Of a stretch of DNA of 64,000 nucleotides, positions 32,550 through 42,151 are shown in pieces (position 1 is the stretch's first letter; every line of letters begins with the position of its first letter). The notes under the pieces are model-generated. The model was given only the letters and a program-made list of their open reading frames with translations. It was not told the origin of the DNA and did no database searches. This DNA comes from Frigoribacterium sp. Leaf186 (GTDB lineage: Bacteria > Actinomycetota > Actinomycetes > Actinomycetales > Microbacteriaceae). Position numbers and translations under genes: made by a program. Location of the stretch: contig NZ_LMPQ01000012.1 in NCBI RefSeq assembly GCF_001423905.1, forward strand, positions 119,398 to 183,397, given 5' to 3'.

Positions 32550-33653
32550 ATGCAGCAGATCGCGACCCACGTCCGACAGGCAGGCGGAGTTCTGCACAAA
32601 CGCGACCTGGTGGCCCTCGGGGCCACCGACCGGATGCTCACCGCGGCCGTGCGGTCAGGGCACGTGAACCGCCCTCGGCGGGGGTGGTACACGACGTTCG
32701 CGCCGGGTGATGCCCGGCACGAGGCCGTGCGCATCGGCGGGAGGTTGACCGGCGCGGCACTGCTGGCACTGCTCGGGGCCTGGATGTGGACGGTGCCGCC
32801 CCTCACCGTCGTCGTGGCCCCGACGGCGTCTCGGTTGCGTCCGCGGCGCGGAGCGACCGTGCTCTGGCGGGCGGACGGGCTCGTGCCTCCGCGTCCGCTG
32901 CACGGGCCGGCCTCGCATCTCGACGAAGACGACGAGCACGCCGCGGAGGACGCGATGCGGTCGGCCTGGGCGGTGCCGCTCCGCACCGCCCTCGTCGACG
33001 CCGTTATGGCGGCGCCCCTCGACGAGGCCGTGGCGCTCTTGGACTGGGCCGTCGCGACGGGGCACTTCTCGGTGGCCGGTCTGCACGCCGCCTTCGCTGG
33101 AGCGCCCTCGGACGTCCGAGGCATCGTCGAGTGGGTGGACCCTCGATGCGAGAGCTTCATCGAGAGCGTGGTGCGCGTGACCTTCGTCCGCCTGGGGCAT
33201 CACGTCGACACCCAGGTGCGGGTCGGCCCGAGAGACCGCCGTCGCATCGACCTCGTCGTCGACGGCGTCGCCGCAGTCGAACTCGACGGGCGCAGCTGGC
33301 ACGGTGACACGTTCGACGCCGACCGGTTGAAAGATCTCGCGATCACGATCCGGGGCCGAACGGCCCTCCGGGCGAGCTACGAGATGGTGCGCGATCATCG
33401 GCCACTCCTCGTCGCCGCCGTCCGAGTCGTGCTCGACGAGGCGAGACGTCCCCGGAGGCGCGTGCTCGTGTTCCGCGGAGGGCACCGTCACCCCCGCGTC
33501 CGCCGTGCACGAGGACGACGTCCGTGGCACCTCGTCCGACCGAGCAGGTCGGCGCCTTCTCGTGCGGTCTCGACGACCGTCGGCGAGACGTCGTCGATGG
33601 AAGGGGTCCACGAGTCGGTCAAGCCACACTTCCGGACGCGTGAGGCTCCGTGA
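32550..33653 (+). CDS. AbiEi-like winged-helix plus DUF559 (Vsr-like) nuclease-fold protein
   Basis: A 367-residue protein of a type common in Microbacteriaceae. The N-terminal part (about 1-75: ATHVRQAGGVLHKRDLVALG and GHVNRPRRGWYT) resembles the winged helix of AbiEi antitoxins; the later part (about 205-300) has the DUF559/Vsr-like pattern SFIESVVRVTF, RRIDLVVDGVAAVELDGRSWH, with Asp and Glu-x-Asp in the place of a PD-(D/E)XK site. The C-terminal 70 residues are basic and low in complexity. No AbiEii-type toxin is adjacent, so a toxin-antitoxin role is not supported. CATCGT six bases before the ATG may be a weak leaderless promoter. It overlaps the next gene (GTGA). Confidence 0.75.
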   Translation: MQQIATHVRQAGGVLHKRDLVALGATDRMLTAAVRSGHVNRPRRGWYTTFAPGDARHEAVRIGGRLTGAALLALLGAWMWTVPPLTVVVAPTASRLRPRRGATVLWRADGLVPPRPLHGPASHLDEDDEHAAEDAMRSAWAVPLRTALVDAVMAAPLDEAVALLDWAVATGHFSVAGLHAAFAGAPSDVRGIVEWVDPRCESFIESVVRVTFVRLGHHVDTQVRVGPRDRRRIDLVVDGVAAVELDGRSWHGDTFDADRLKDLAITIRGRTALRASYEMVRDHRPLLVAAVRVVLDEARRPRRRVLVFRGGHRHPRVRRARGRRPWHLVRPSRSAPSRAVSTTVGETSSMEGVHESVKPHFRTREAP

Positions 33654-34459
33654 GCGTCACGAGCGAGCCGGTCGAGCCGGTCGAGCCGGTCGAGCCGGGC
33701 GAGCCCGGCGAGCCGTCGGGGACGGAAGGTGCGTCCGAGACGGGCGAGGCGAAATCCGTCGACACAGCGGTGCGAGCGGAACACGGGCCGCCCCCGATCG
33801 TCGGCCGCGTGACGGAGCACGACCAGGCTCGCGACGCCCTCGTCGTCCTCGGGCTGACGGCGTTGGCCGTCGTCGCGTCGACCGTGACCGCGGATGGCGT
33901 CGTCCCGCTCCACGTCGACGGCGACCTGATCGCGCATCCGACCGTGGCGACACTCGGGGGGTGCCTCGGCGTCGCCGCCGTGACGCCGGCGCTGGTCCGC
34001 ATCGACGTCGCGCAGCGCCGTCTTCCGAACGTCCTGGTCGGTGTCGTCGCCGTCGCGTGGGTCGCGTCGATCGTCCTGTCGCTCGCCCAGGGCGACGTCG
34101 TCCCGGCCGTCAGGAGCCTCGGCTTCGTGGTCGTCACGGCCCTGGCGGGGGTCGCCGTGGCGCTCGCCGGGGGCATGGGCATGGGTGACGTCAAGCTGGG
34201 GGCCGTGCTGACCGGCCTGGTGTCGCCGTGGGGCGGCATCGCAGCCCTGGGTCTGTGGGGGCTCGCGGGGGCGTCGGGCGTGGCGTGGGCCCTCATCCGG
34301 ACGGTGCGGTTCAGGTTGCGTCGCGCGCAGTCCCGTGTCGAGTCGACCTCGGTCGTCGCGGATGTGCCCTTCGGGCCGTGCTTGCTGGGAGCCTACTGGG
34401 CGGTGGTCGTCGGTCGTCCGGTGCTGGCGGCACTCGTCGACGGCTCGACACCGTCCTGA
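33650..34459 (+). CDS. prepilin peptidase (A24-like)
   Basis: A 269-residue membrane protein with about six hydrophobic helices after residue 60. It contains the two aspartate motifs of type IV prepilin peptidases: RIDVAQRRLPN (about 122-132) and GGMGMGDVKLGAVLTG (about 178-193). The N-terminal methylase domain of PilD is absent, as in short TadV/CpaA-type enzymes. The first 55 residues are an acidic extension with the run EPVEPVEPVEPGEPGEP, encoded by a 9-bp tandem repeat at about 33669-33712. No pilin or secretion ATPase genes are in the window, so its client is elsewhere. It is translationally coupled to the DUF559 gene. Confidence 0.82.
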   Translation: MSVTSEPVEPVEPVEPGEPGEPSGTEGASETGEAKSVDTAVRAEHGPPPIVGRVTEHDQARDALVVLGLTALAVVASTVTADGVVPLHVDGDLIAHPTVATLGGCLGVAAVTPALVRIDVAQRRLPNVLVGVVAVAWVASIVLSLAQGDVVPAVRSLGFVVVTALAGVAVALAGGMGMGDVKLGAVLTGLVSPWGGIAALGLWGLAGASGVAWALIRTVRFRLRRAQSRVESTSVVADVPFGPCLLGAYWAVVVGRPVLAALVDGSTPS

Positions 34460-34490
34460 AGTCGACAAGGCGACGAGTCCTGAGATCGAG

Positions 34491-34655
34491 CAGGCGACGA
34501 CGCGAGATGGGGCCGAGACAGCCGTGCGTCGGGGCTGCCGACGAAGAGGCGACGCCGCGAGGTGGGGTCGAGACAGCCGTTCGTCAGGGCTGGCGACGAA
34601 GAGGCGACGCCGCGAGGTGGGGCCGAGACAGCTGAGCGTCGGGGCTCACGACGAG
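34491..34655. repeat. 55-bp tandem repeat, three units
   Basis: Units start at 34491, 34546 and 34601 (GAGGCGACGCCGCGAGG at the head, GGGCTGGCGACGAA-like at the tail). A short fourth partial unit runs to 34677. The array fills the 328-bp gap between the prepilin peptidase gene and fumC. Confidence 0.85.
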
Positions 34656-34676
34656 GAGGCGCAGGGCTCGCGACGA

Positions 34677-34713
34677 GGAGGCGCGCGTCCGTCAGGAACG
34701 GACGCGCGCCTCC
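34677..34713. terminator. 16-bp perfect hairpin near the fumC 3' end
   Basis: GGAGGCGCGCGTCCGT pairs exactly with ACGGACGCGCGCCTCC around the loop CAGGA. It ends the 55-bp array and lies 75 bases beyond the fumC stop, between convergent genes, so it can serve both. Confidence 0.65.
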
Positions 34714-34787
34714 CCGAGGCCAACCGAAGCGAAGCCGCGGACGGGTCGCGCGCGGACGCTCGACCCGAGAGCGCCGGTGAGGCGGCC

Positions 34788-36188
34788 TCAGCCGGGGTGG
34801 GTCATGCTGAGGACGTCGAGCGCGGTGTCGAGCTGCTCGTCGGTCACCTCACCCCGCTCGACGAACCCGAGGTCGACGACGGCCTCGCGGACGGTCAGCT
34901 TCTGGGCCACGGCGTGCTTGGCGACCTTCGCGGCGGCTTCGTATCCGATGACCCGGTTCAGGGGTGTGACGATCGACGGGGAGGACTCGGCCAGGGCACG
35001 GGCGTGCTCGACGTTGGCCTCGAGCCCGTCGACGGTCTTGTCGGCCAGGGCGCGCGTGGCGTTGGAGAGCAGGCGGATCGACTCGAGCAGAGCCGTTCCC
35101 ATCACGGGGATCGCGACGTTGAGCTCGAAGGCACCGGAGGCACCGGCCCAGGCGATCGTCGCGTCGTTGCCGATGACGCGGGCCGAGACCATCAGCACGG
35201 CCTCGGGGATGACCGGGTTGACCTTGCCCGGCATGATCGAGGACCCCGGCTGCAAGTCGGGGATGTGGAGCTCGCCGAGGCCGGTGTTGGGACCGGAGCC
35301 CATCCACCGGATGTCGTTGTTGATCTTCGTCAGGCTGACGGCGAGCACCCGCAGGGCGCCCGAGGCCTCGACGAGTCCGTCGCGTGCCCCCTGCGCCTCG
35401 AAGTGGTCGAGCGCCTCGGTCACCGGCAGGCCGCTGTCGTCGGCGAGGGCGGCGATCACCCTCTGGGGGAAACCGAGGGGCGTGTTGATGCCGGTGCCCG
35501 TGGCCGTTCCGCCCAGGGGGACCTCGGCGACCCGGGGCAGGGCGCTCTGCACCCGCTCGACGGCCAGTCGGATCTGGCGGGCGTAGCCACCGAACTCTTG
35601 ACCGAGGGTGACCGGCGTCGCGTCCATCAGGTGCGTGCGGCCGGCCTTGACGACGTCCGACCAGGCGGACGCCTTGGCCTCGAGGGCGACGGCCAGGTGG
35701 TCGAGGGCGGGCACGAGGTCGTGCAGCAGGGCCCCGGTGACCGCGACGTGGACGGACGTCGGGAAGACGTCGTTCGAGGACTGCGAGGCGTTGACGTGGT
35801 CGTTCGGGTGGACCGCGACCCCGTCGACCGTGCCGGCCAGCGTGGCGAGCACCTCGTTCATGTTCATGTTGGACGACGTGCCGCTGCCGGTCTGGTAGAC
35901 GTCGACCGGGAACTGGTCGTGGTGCCTGCCGCCGATGATCTGGTCGGCGGCCGAGACGATGGCGTCGGCGATCGGCTGCCCGATGATGCCCATCTCACCG
36001 TTGACGACGGCCGCCGCCCGCTTGATGCGAGCGAGCGCCACGATCTGGGCCGGCTCGAGCCCGGCCCCGCTGATCGGGAAGTTCTCGACGGCACGCTGCG
36101 TCTGGGCGCGGTAGAGGGCCGACACGGGCACGCGCACCTCGCCCATGGTGTCGTGCTCGATGCGGTAGTCGGTCTCGGATGTGGTCAC
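34788..36188 (-). CDS. fumC: class II fumarate hydratase
   Basis: Reversibly hydrates fumarate to malate in the TCA cycle without an iron-sulfur cluster. The 466-residue protein has [44 protein letters not shown] and the signature [16 protein letters not shown] with the catalytic serine loop; length is normal. The GTG at 36188 is the last start before the conserved [17 protein letters not shown] lies somewhat far upstream, so the start is moderately sure. It follows the carbonic anhydrase gene by 85 bp and may be part of an xseA-xseB-DUF4245-carbonic anhydrase-fumC transcript. fum is near DUF4245 and glpX in mycobacteria as well (Rv1098c-Rv1100c). Confidence 0.95.
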   Translation of the reverse strand: MTTSETDYRIEHDTMGEVRVPVSALYRAQTQRAVENFPISGAGLEPAQIVALARIKRAAAVVNGEMGIIGQPIADAIVSAADQIIGGRHHDQFPVDVYQTGSGTSSNMNMNEVLATLAGTVDGVAVHPNDHVNASQSSNDVFPTSVHVAVTGALLHDLVPALDHLAVALEAKASAWSDVVKAGRTHLMDATPVTLGQEFGGYARQIRLAVERVQSALPRVAEVPLGGTATGTGINTPLGFPQRVIAALADDSGLPVTEALDHFEAQGARDGLVEASGALRVLAVSLTKINNDIRWMGSGPNTGLGELHIPDLQPGSSIMPGKVNPVIPEAVLMVSARVIGNDATIAWAGASGAFELNVAIPVMGTALLESIRLLSNATRALADKTVDGLEANVEHARALAESSPSIVTPLNRVIGYEAAAKVAKHAVAQKLTVREAVVDLGFVERGEVTDEQLDTALDVLSMTHPG

Positions 36189-36273
36189 GACGTCGTGGTC
36201 CTTTCCTCGGGCCCTGCCGGGCTGCTGCGCCCGTCGAGGGCGCGGGGCGTCGGAGCGTGCGCCCCGACTCGGT

Positions 36274-36999
36274 TCAGAGTCGGCCGACGACGACCGAACG
36301 GTCGACCCGCCCGTTGGCGAGGTCGTAGTTCGCGCCGACCACGGCCAACCTACCGTCCTCGACGGCGGACGAGATGAGGGCGGACCGGTCGACGAGCGTT
36401 CGCACCGAGGCCTCGATGTGCAACTGCCCCACGGCCCGCGGGTCGAGGTCGGCACCGTTCTCGAGATCGAGCTGAGCGCGTTCGACCGACGGCATGATCA
36501 TGTCGATGAGGCCACCGAGGAACGCCGACCCGGGGGCGGCATCCGAGCCGATGGAGTCGATGGCCGTGGCGACGGCACCGCAGCTGTCGTGGCCTAGGAC
36601 GACGATCAGCGGCACGTGCAGCACCGAGACGGCGTACTCGAGCGAGGCGATGACCGTGTCGCCGACCACCTGCCCGGCGTTGCGCACGACGAAGAGGTCG
36701 CCGAGACCGACGTCGAAGATGATCTCGGCCGCGAGGCGTGAGTCGGCGCAACCGAACAAGGCCGCGACGGGCTCTTGTCCGGCGGCGAGCGACGAGCGTC
36801 GATCGCTGTCTTGATGCGGATGACGGGGTGCCCCGTCGACGAAGCGGTGGTTGCCCTCGACCATGCGTTTCCAGGCGCCACCGGGTGCCGACCCGTCACC
36901 GGAGGCGGAGGCGGAGGCAGCGCCGGATGCAGAGGCAGAGCCGGGGCCTGAGGGGACGGTCGCGGCCGGGGTGTCGGCGGCCGAGTCGTGTCGGGTCAC
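36274..36999 (-). CDS. beta-class carbonic anhydrase
   Basis: Interconverts CO2 and bicarbonate. The 241-residue protein has the beta-class zinc set: [11 protein letters not shown] (Cys and the Asp-Arg dyad) and [13 protein letters not shown] (His and Cys), with VVRNAGQVV between. The first 40 residues are an Ala/Ser/Gly-rich low-complexity extension; a start nearer [14 protein letters not shown] would give a more usual length, so the GTG at 36999 is provisional. It begins right after the DUF4245 stop (one base), so it is coupled to the exonuclease VII operon. Its place before fumC may be incidental. Confidence 0.91.
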   Translation of the reverse strand: MTRHDSAADTPAATVPSGPGSASASGAASASASGDGSAPGGAWKRMVEGNHRFVDGAPRHPHQDSDRRSSLAAGQEPVAALFGCADSRLAAEIIFDVGLGDLFVVRNAGQVVGDTVIASLEYAVSVLHVPLIVVLGHDSCGAVATAIDSIGSDAAPGSAFLGGLIDMIMPSVERAQLDLENGADLDPRAVGQLHIEASVRTLVDRSALISSAVEDGRLAVVGANYDLANGRVDRSVVVGRL

Positions 37000-37000
37000 G

Positions 37001-37693
37001 TCACTCGCTTTCTTGACTGGCGATCTGCTGGGCCAGGGACGTGGCCAGCACGTCGAACTCGGCGTCGTCCGCCGTGCCGTAGAGCACGTACGAGCTGCGG
37101 CCGACGGTGGTGGTCAGGGCGTAGGCGTAGTTGCCCGGGTCGTCGGCGTCGCGCCGGTCGTAGACGTCCCACGTGAGGCCGGCGATCGCTCGGGTCGACG
37201 TGGCCGCCGCGTTCTGCACCTGCAGGCTGACCCAGGTCGGGTTGGCGTCGATGCCCTGCTCGAGCCCGATGAACTGCTGGTCGGGCGTGATGAGTCCGAC
37301 GTACCAGGTCGGCACGTCGTCTCGCGTCGACGAGCGCACCTCGGCCGCGTTCGACGACCAGCCGTCGGGCAGGGGAGGCGCGGCGAGGGGGGCGTCGACG
37401 CTCGCCTGCGCCTGCGACGCCACCTGGACGTAGTCGATCTCTTGCCGGTTGACGGTGCCGTTCGGACGGACGACCACGAGCACGAGGAAGAGCACGATGC
37501 CGAGGGAGGCGACGATCGACAGGGTCAGGTTGATCGCGGTCTGGTTCGCGTAGTGCTTGCGGGTGTTCTCGGCCTTGCGGGCGGCGGTCTCGTCGGGCGT
37601 CTCGGGCCGGCCGAGTTCGGCCACGATGCGGGGCTCGCGGGGACGCCGTGCCCCGCGGGTGCCGCCGTCTGAGGGATCGGACGGGGTGGTCAT
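37001..37693 (-). CDS. DUF4245 membrane protein
   Basis: A 230-residue protein of unknown function, DUF4245 family (Rv1100-like). It has a charged cytoplasmic part (about 1-55), one membrane helix (about 56-76, [19 protein letters not shown]) and an extracytoplasmic domain with [18 protein letters not shown] and the region around [20 protein letters not shown]. The ATG overlaps the xseB stop (ATGA), so its synthesis is coupled to exonuclease VII, as in related genomes. The domain resembles small lipoprotein-like folds, but no lipobox is present. Confidence 0.86.
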   Translation of the reverse strand: MTTPSDPSDGGTRGARRPREPRIVAELGRPETPDETAARKAENTRKHYANQTAINLTLSIVASLGIVLFLVLVVVRPNGTVNRQEIDYVQVASQAQASVDAPLAAPPLPDGWSSNAAEVRSSTRDDVPTWYVGLITPDQQFIGLEQGIDANPTWVSLQVQNAAATSTRAIAGLTWDVYDRRDADDPGNYAYALTTTVGRSSYVLYGTADDAEFDVLATSLAQQIASQESE

Positions 37694-37920
37694 TCGGCCG
37701 GCGCCTGACGACGTGCCGCCTCGAGCCGCTCGCGCGCGCCCATCAGCCACTCTTCGCAGCGGCGGGCGAGGGCCTCGCCGCGTTCCCACAGCGCGAGCGA
37801 CCGCTCGAGGGTCGACGCCCCGTGTTCGAGTTCGGACACGACGGACACCAGCTCGTCGCGGGCCTGCTCGTAACTGAGCGAGGCGACGTCGGGCGGGGTG
37901 CTGGTCGGGGTGCTGTCCAC
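37690..37920 (-). CDS. xseB: exodeoxyribonuclease VII small subunit
   Basis: A 76-residue helical subunit that assembles with XseA to degrade single-stranded DNA. It shows [40 protein letters not shown] split over two helices, the standard XseB pattern. It lies nine bases downstream of xseA and overlaps the DUF4245 gene. Same order as Rv1108c-Rv1107c. Confidence 0.94.
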   Translation of the reverse strand: MDSTPTSTPPDVASLSYEQARDELVSVVSELEHGASTLERSLALWERGEALARRCEEWLMGARERLEAARRQAPAE

Positions 37921-37929
37921 GGGACGATC

Positions 37930-39219
37930 CTAACGACGGGCGCTGACAGAGGTCGCCGCAGGAGTCGCGGCCGGGGACGGATCGGACGGGGCGGAGCCTG
38001 GGGAGGAGGCGCCGGTGCTGACGGCGCCCACCGCGCCTCCGTCGGTGGTCACCAGGAGACGGGTCTCGGCCGGGGCCTCGTCGGGGGAGCGCAGCACACT
38101 GCCCGACGGGAGCTGGACGATCGCGTAACCGCGCCGCAGGGTGCCCTGCGGCGACAGCGCGCGCAGCTGGGCCGTGAGTTCGGAGACCCGCGTGTGCGCC
38201 CGCTCGACGGCTCGTCCGACGAGTTCTTCGCCGCGGGCCACGGCGCGGACGACCTCGTCGGCCCGGACGTCGACCAGGGTCTGCGGAGAGGCGAGCACGG
38301 GGCGGCTGCGGATCTGCTCGAGCCGGTCGATCTCGGTGGCGACCAGCGACGTCAGGCGGACGCCGAGGCGGGTGCGGGCCTGTTGCGCGCGCGAGAGTTC
38401 TTCGGTGACGTCGGGGACGACCCGCTTGGCGGCGTCGGTCGGCGTCGACGCGCGGAGGTCGGCGACGTCGTCGAGCAACGGCCGGTCGGCCTCGTGGCCG
38501 ATGGCGCTGACCACCGGGGTGGTGCAGGCCGCGACGGCGCGGACCAGGCCTTCGTCGCTGAAGCCGAGGAGGTTCTGGAAGTCCCCGCCGCCCCGGGCGA
38601 CGATGATCACGTCGACCTCGTCGTCGGCGTCGAGACGCTGGATCGCCGCCGTGACCTCGCCCACCATGCGGTCGCCCTGCACCGCGGCGTGGACCACCCG
38701 GAACGAGACCGACGGCCAGCGCAGCTGGGCGTTGCGCAGCACGTCCTTCTCGGCGTCGCTGTCCTTGCCGGTGACGAGGCCGATGCACCCGGGGAGGAAC
38801 GGCAGGGCGCGTTTGCGGTCGGGCGAGAAGAGCCCCTCGGCCGTGAGCTGGCGACGGAGCCGCTCGAGTCGTTCGAGGAGGTCGCCGAGGCCCACGTGGC
38901 GCATGTCGAACACCTGCATCGTGAGGCTGCCGCCCTTGACCCAGTAGTTGGGCTTGACCGCGGCGATGACCCGGTCGCCCTGCTTGAGGTCGGCCGGGAC
39001 GCGCGACTTGACGCTCGACCAGATGGAGAACGAGATCGTGGCGTCTTGCTCGAGGTCTCGCAGCTTGCCGTAGACGTTGCCCCCCGAGACGTTCCACTGC
39101 GTGATCTCGCCCTCGACCCAGGCGGTGCCGAGGCGGTCGATCCAGTCGCGCACCTTGCTGGCGAGCAGTCCGACCGGCCACGGGGCCTCGGCGGTGGGCG
39201 GTGGGGGAACGATCGTCAT
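37930..39219 (-). CDS. xseA: exodeoxyribonuclease VII large subunit
   Basis: Catalytic and DNA-binding subunit of exonuclease VII. The 429-residue protein has an N-terminal OB-fold (WVEGEITQWNVSGGNVYGKLRD), the catalytic domain with GLVTGKDSDAEKDVLRN, VIIVARGGGDFQNLLGF and SAIGHEADRPLLDDVADLRASTPTDAA, and a coiled-coil region. The last 50 residues are Ala/Ser/Pro/Gly-rich; their DNA contains an inverted pair of dispersed-motif relatives (about 38004-38041), suggesting that repeat sequence was built into the C-terminus. The ATG at 39219 follows GGAG. It is divergent from ispH across 130 bp. Confidence 0.95.
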   Translation of the reverse strand: MTIVPPPPTAEAPWPVGLLASKVRDWIDRLGTAWVEGEITQWNVSGGNVYGKLRDLEQDATISFSIWSSVKSRVPADLKQGDRVIAAVKPNYWVKGGSLTMQVFDMRHVGLGDLLERLERLRRQLTAEGLFSPDRKRALPFLPGCIGLVTGKDSDAEKDVLRNAQLRWPSVSFRVVHAAVQGDRMVGEVTAAIQRLDADDEVDVIIVARGGGDFQNLLGFSDEGLVRAVAACTTPVVSAIGHEADRPLLDDVADLRASTPTDAAKRVVPDVTEELSRAQQARTRLGVRLTSLVATEIDRLEQIRSRPVLASPQTLVDVRADEVVRAVARGEELVGRAVERAHTRVSELTAQLRALSPQGTLRRGYAIVQLPSGSVLRSPDEAPAETRLLVTTDGGAVGAVSTGASSPGSAPSDPSPAATPAATSVSARR

Positions 39220-39337
39220 GGGGCTCCGTTCGTGGTGGTCGTCGGCGACAGGGTCCGCGGTGGGCAGAGGGCCCCGGTGGGCCGGGTGATCCACGGTCCG
39301 GGCGACCGCTCTCAGTACGCGACCAGTCCGGCGCACC

Positions 39338-39343
39338 TAGACT
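39338..39343 (+). promoter_or_regulatory. -10 box for leaderless ispH
   Basis: TAGACT stands six bases before the GTG at 39350, among the better matches of this class in the window. Confidence 0.6.
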
Positions 39344-39349
39344 CGTCGG

Positions 39350-40423
39350 GTGAGCCACATCACCAACGGCGCCCTCGCCATCGACCTGCCGACACCGCGT
39401 GTTCCTGCGGTGCGGAACAGGCTAAAGGATACCCCCGTCACCGGACGCAAGCGGGTGCTGCTCGCAGCGCCCCGCGGTTACTGCGCAGGCGTCGACCGTG
39501 CCGTGATCGCCGTCGAGAAGGCGCTCGAGCACTACGGCGCGCCGGTCTACGTCCGCAAGCAGATCGTGCACAACGTCCACGTCGTGGCGACCCTCGAGAG
39601 CCAGGGCGCGATCTTCGTCGACGAGGTCGACGAGGTCCCGCAGGGCTCGCACATCGTCTTCAGCGCCCACGGCGTCTCGCCGGCGGTCGTGAAGGGCGCG
39701 GCCGACCGTGAGCTGCAGGCCATCGACGCGACCTGCCCGCTCGTCACCAAGGTGCACCGCGAGGCCGTGCGCTTCGGCAACCAGGGGCGGCACATCATCC
39801 TGATCGGCCACGCCGGTCACGAAGAGGTCGAGGGCACGATGGGCCACGCGGCCGATCGCACCACGCTCGTGCAGAACCCGGGCGAGGTCGACGACCTCGT
39901 CATCGACGACCCCGACAACCTCGTCTGGCTGTCGCAGACCACCCTCAGCGTCGACGAGACGATGGAGACCGTGCGTCGCCTCCGTGAACGGTTCCCGAGC
40001 ATCCAGAACCCCCCGAGCGACGACATCTGCTACGCGACGCAGAACCGCCAGGTGGCCATCAAGAAGGTCGCCCAGGGCGCAGACCTCGTGATCGTCGTCG
40101 GGTCGGCGAACAGCTCGAACAGCGTCCGCCTCGTCGAGGTCGCCCTCGAGCACGGCGCCAAGGCCGCCTACCGGGTCGACTACACGAACGAGATCCGTCA
40201 AGAGTGGCTCGACGGCGTCGAGACGGTCGGGGTCACCTCGGGTGCCTCCGTGCCCGAGGTGCTCGTCGACGAGGTGCTGGCCGACCTGTCCGACGCCGGC
40301 TACGTCGACGTCGAAGAGGTCGTCACGGCCGAAGAAGACCTGATGTTCTCGCTGCCGAAAGAGCTCCGCAAGGACGCGACGGGCCAGGTCGACGCGCGCG
40401 GCCTCGGCGGTCGCACCCGATGA
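39350..40423 (+). CDS. ispH: 4-hydroxy-3-methylbut-2-enyl diphosphate reductase
   Basis: Last step of the MEP pathway, giving isopentenyl and dimethylallyl diphosphate through a 4Fe-4S cluster. The 357-residue protein has the three cluster cysteines in [24 protein letters not shown] and [11 protein letters not shown], plus [20 protein letters not shown] and [10 protein letters not shown]. An N-terminal extension of about 35 residues precedes the core. A -10 box six bases before the GTG suggests a leaderless message. The next gene overlaps its stop. ispH beside xseA is conserved (Rv1110 and Rv1108c). Its product supplies the prenyl synthase encoded at 27904. Confidence 0.96.
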   Translation: MSHITNGALAIDLPTPRVPAVRNRLKDTPVTGRKRVLLAAPRGYCAGVDRAVIAVEKALEHYGAPVYVRKQIVHNVHVVATLESQGAIFVDEVDEVPQGSHIVFSAHGVSPAVVKGAADRELQAIDATCPLVTKVHREAVRFGNQGRHIILIGHAGHEEVEGTMGHAADRTTLVQNPGEVDDLVIDDPDNLVWLSQTTLSVDETMETVRRLRERFPSIQNPPSDDICYATQNRQVAIKKVAQGADLVIVVGSANSSNSVRLVEVALEHGAKAAYRVDYTNEIRQEWLDGVETVGVTSGASVPEVLVDEVLADLSDAGYVDVEEVVTAEEDLMFSLPKELRKDATGQVDARGLGGRTR

Positions 40424-40989
40424 CCGACGACCGCCCCCGTCCCCGCTACGGGGAGTACGCCCCCGAGGGCTGGGTCAACCCCGTCGCCACCGACGACGCC
40501 GCCCAGGAGGCGCGGGTCGCCGAACAGGACGCACGGCCCACGGTCACGGCCGACGCCCGCTCCGGTGACGGAGCCTCCACCGCGCCTCCCGCCCTCACCA
40601 CCGGGCGCCGCGTCGACCGGGTGGCGACGTTCGCCCTGATCGGGCTCGGGGCCTTCGGAGCGATCCAGGCCGTCGCCCGGGCGCCTCGCTACGCCGAATC
40701 CCAGCTCGCCCAGTTCGCGCAATTCGACGCCGACCTGTCGGGCTTCTCGTCGTCGGGTGCCCTGCAGACCTTCGGCGTCGTGATGGCCGTGTTCGCCGTG
40801 GCGCTCTTCTCGTTCTCGACCTGGTGGACGCTCCGGCGCCTCCGGGCGGGTCGACTCGGATTCGTCGTGCCCCTCGTCGCCGGCGTCGTGTTCAGCCTCG
40901 TCCAGGGCTTCGGAGCGGCCGCCGTGTTGATGTCCGACCCGGCCTTCGCGGCGTCCATGCAGAAGATCACCGACAGCTTCTTCTCGTAG
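40420..40989 (+). CDS. DUF6264 membrane protein
   Basis: A 189-residue protein of the DUF6264 family, function unknown. A hydrophilic N-terminus starting with [13 protein letters not shown] precedes three membrane helices (about 70-90, 115-140 and 148-172). Its ATG overlaps the ispH stop. The N-terminal region encodes a perfect copy of the dispersed motif (40504-40517, giving AAQEARVAE) and a reversed partner (about 40578-40590), so part of this segment looks repeat-derived. Confidence 0.8.
   Translation: MTDDRPRPRYGEYAPEGWVNPVATDDAAQEARVAEQDARPTVTADARSGDGASTAPPALTTGRRVDRVATFALIGLGAFGAIQAVARAPRYAESQLAQFAQFDADLSGFSSSGALQTFGVVMAVFAVALFSFSTWWTLRRLRAGRLGFVVPLVAGVVFSLVQGFGAAAVLMSDPAFAASMQKITDSFFS
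40504..40517 (+). repeat. dispersed motif copy inside the DUF6264 gene
   Basis: A perfect CAGGAGGCGCGGGT lies in the middle of the coding region, 85 bases from its start, in the part encoding the variable N-terminus. Confidence 0.75.
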
Positions 40990-41030
40990 TCCGGCCCGGC
41001 ACGGCGACCGTGCCACGGCACCACCACGAA

Positions 41031-41062
41031 CGAGACCCCCGGGCGATCGCCCGGGGGTCTCG
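41031..41062. terminator. bidirectional terminator between DUF6264 and fbaA
   Basis: CGAGACCCCCGGGCG and CGCCCGGGGGTCTCG are perfect 15-bp arms around AT, giving a long stem with a 4-nt loop. A smaller hairpin, GGCACGG-cga-CCGTGCC, precedes it at 40998-41014. Confidence 0.75.
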
Positions 41063-41070
41063 TCGTACCT

Positions 41071-41085
41071 GCAGGAGGCGCGGGT
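41071..41085 (+). repeat. dispersed motif copy touching the fbaA stop
   Basis: GCAGGAGGCGCGGGT ends on the first base of the fbaA stop codon (minus strand). The motif again sits at a gene 3' end. Confidence 0.75.
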
Positions 41086-42113
41086 CAGCTGGCCGACTGA
41101 CCGAACGACCCGAGCTGCTTGGTCGCCTCGACGACGCGGGCAGCCATGGCCGTCTCGGCGACCTTGCCCCAGGCGCGGGGGTCGTACTGCTTCTTGTTGC
41201 CGACTTCGCCGTCGACCTTGAGGAACCCGTCGTAGTTCTTGAGCACGGTGTCGGCGATGGACCGGCTGAAGGCGTACTGCGTGTCGGTGTCGAGGTTCAT
41301 CTTCACCACGCCGTTCGAGACGGCCTCGGCGATCTCGGCGTCGGACGACCCCGAGCCGCCGTGGAACACGAGCTCGAGGGGCTTCTCGGCGGTGCCGAAC
41401 TTCTCGCGGATGCCCTGCTGGATCTCGCCGAGCAGCTCGGGGCGCAGCTTGACGTTGCCGGGCTTGTAGACGCCGTGCACGTTGCCGAAGGTCAGGGCCG
41501 CGATGTAGCGACCGTGCTCGCCGAGGCCGAGTGCCTCGACGACGCGGGTGACGTCACCGACCGTGGTGTACAGCGCGTCGTTGGTGCCCTCGTGCTCGAC
41601 GCCGTCTTCTTCGCCGCCGACGACGCCGATCTCGACCTCGAGGATGGCGTTGATCGCCTTGGTGCGCTTCAGCATGTCTTGGGCGATCGAGATGTTCTCG
41701 TCGAGGGGCACGGCCGAACCGTCCCACATGTGCGACTGGAACAGCGGGTTGCGGCCGGCCCGGACCTCTTCTTCGGAGGCCGCGATGAGGGGAAGGACGA
41801 AGCCGTCCAGGGCGTCTTTCGGGCAGTGGTCGGTGTGGAGGGCGACCGTGACGGGGTAGTTCTTGGCGACCTCGGTCGCGAACTTGGCGAACGCGATGGC
41901 GCCGGCTGCGCGGTTCTTGACCGTGTGGCCGGCGAAGTAGTCGGCGCCGCCGGTGGTCACCTGGATGATGCCGTCGCTACCCGCCTCGGTGAGGCCCTGC
42001 AGGACGGAGTTGATCGTCTGCGACGACGACACGTTGACGGCGGGGTAGGCGAAGCCCTTGGTCTTCGCCTTGTCGAGCATCTCTGCGTACTGCTCGGGGG
42101 TTGCGACGGGCAT
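41085..42113 (-). CDS. fbaA: class II fructose-bisphosphate aldolase
   Basis: Zinc-dependent aldolase cleaving fructose 1,6-bisphosphate in glycolysis and forming it in gluconeogenesis. The 342-residue protein has FAYPAVNVSSSQTINSVLQG, the zinc-site region ALHTDHCPKDALDGF, EVEIGVVGGEEDGVEHEG, GNVHGVYKPGNVKLRPELL and LVFHGGSGSSDAEI, as in actinobacterial class IIA enzymes. The ATG at 42113 follows AAGGAGATGCC. TAGGCT on the minus strand (42152-42157) is a likely -10 box. It complements glpX (45718), which makes the next gluconeogenic step. Confidence 0.96.
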   Translation of the reverse strand: MPVATPEQYAEMLDKAKTKGFAYPAVNVSSSQTINSVLQGLTEAGSDGIIQVTTGGADYFAGHTVKNRAAGAIAFAKFATEVAKNYPVTVALHTDHCPKDALDGFVLPLIAASEEEVRAGRNPLFQSHMWDGSAVPLDENISIAQDMLKRTKAINAILEVEIGVVGGEEDGVEHEGTNDALYTTVGDVTRVVEALGLGEHGRYIAALTFGNVHGVYKPGNVKLRPELLGEIQQGIREKFGTAEKPLELVFHGGSGSSDAEIAEAVSNGVVKMNLDTDTQYAFSRSIADTVLKNYDGFLKVDGEVGNKKQYDPRAWGKVAETAMAARVVEATKQLGSFGQSAS

Positions 42114-42151
42114 GGCATCTCCTTCGATCACGACTGCGGTCTGCTCCGATC

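Noticed and set aside
32550-33653. Type IV toxin-antitoxin system
   Set aside because: Only an AbiEi-like N-terminal fold is seen; no AbiEii-type nucleotidyltransferase is adjacent and the C-terminus is nuclease-like.
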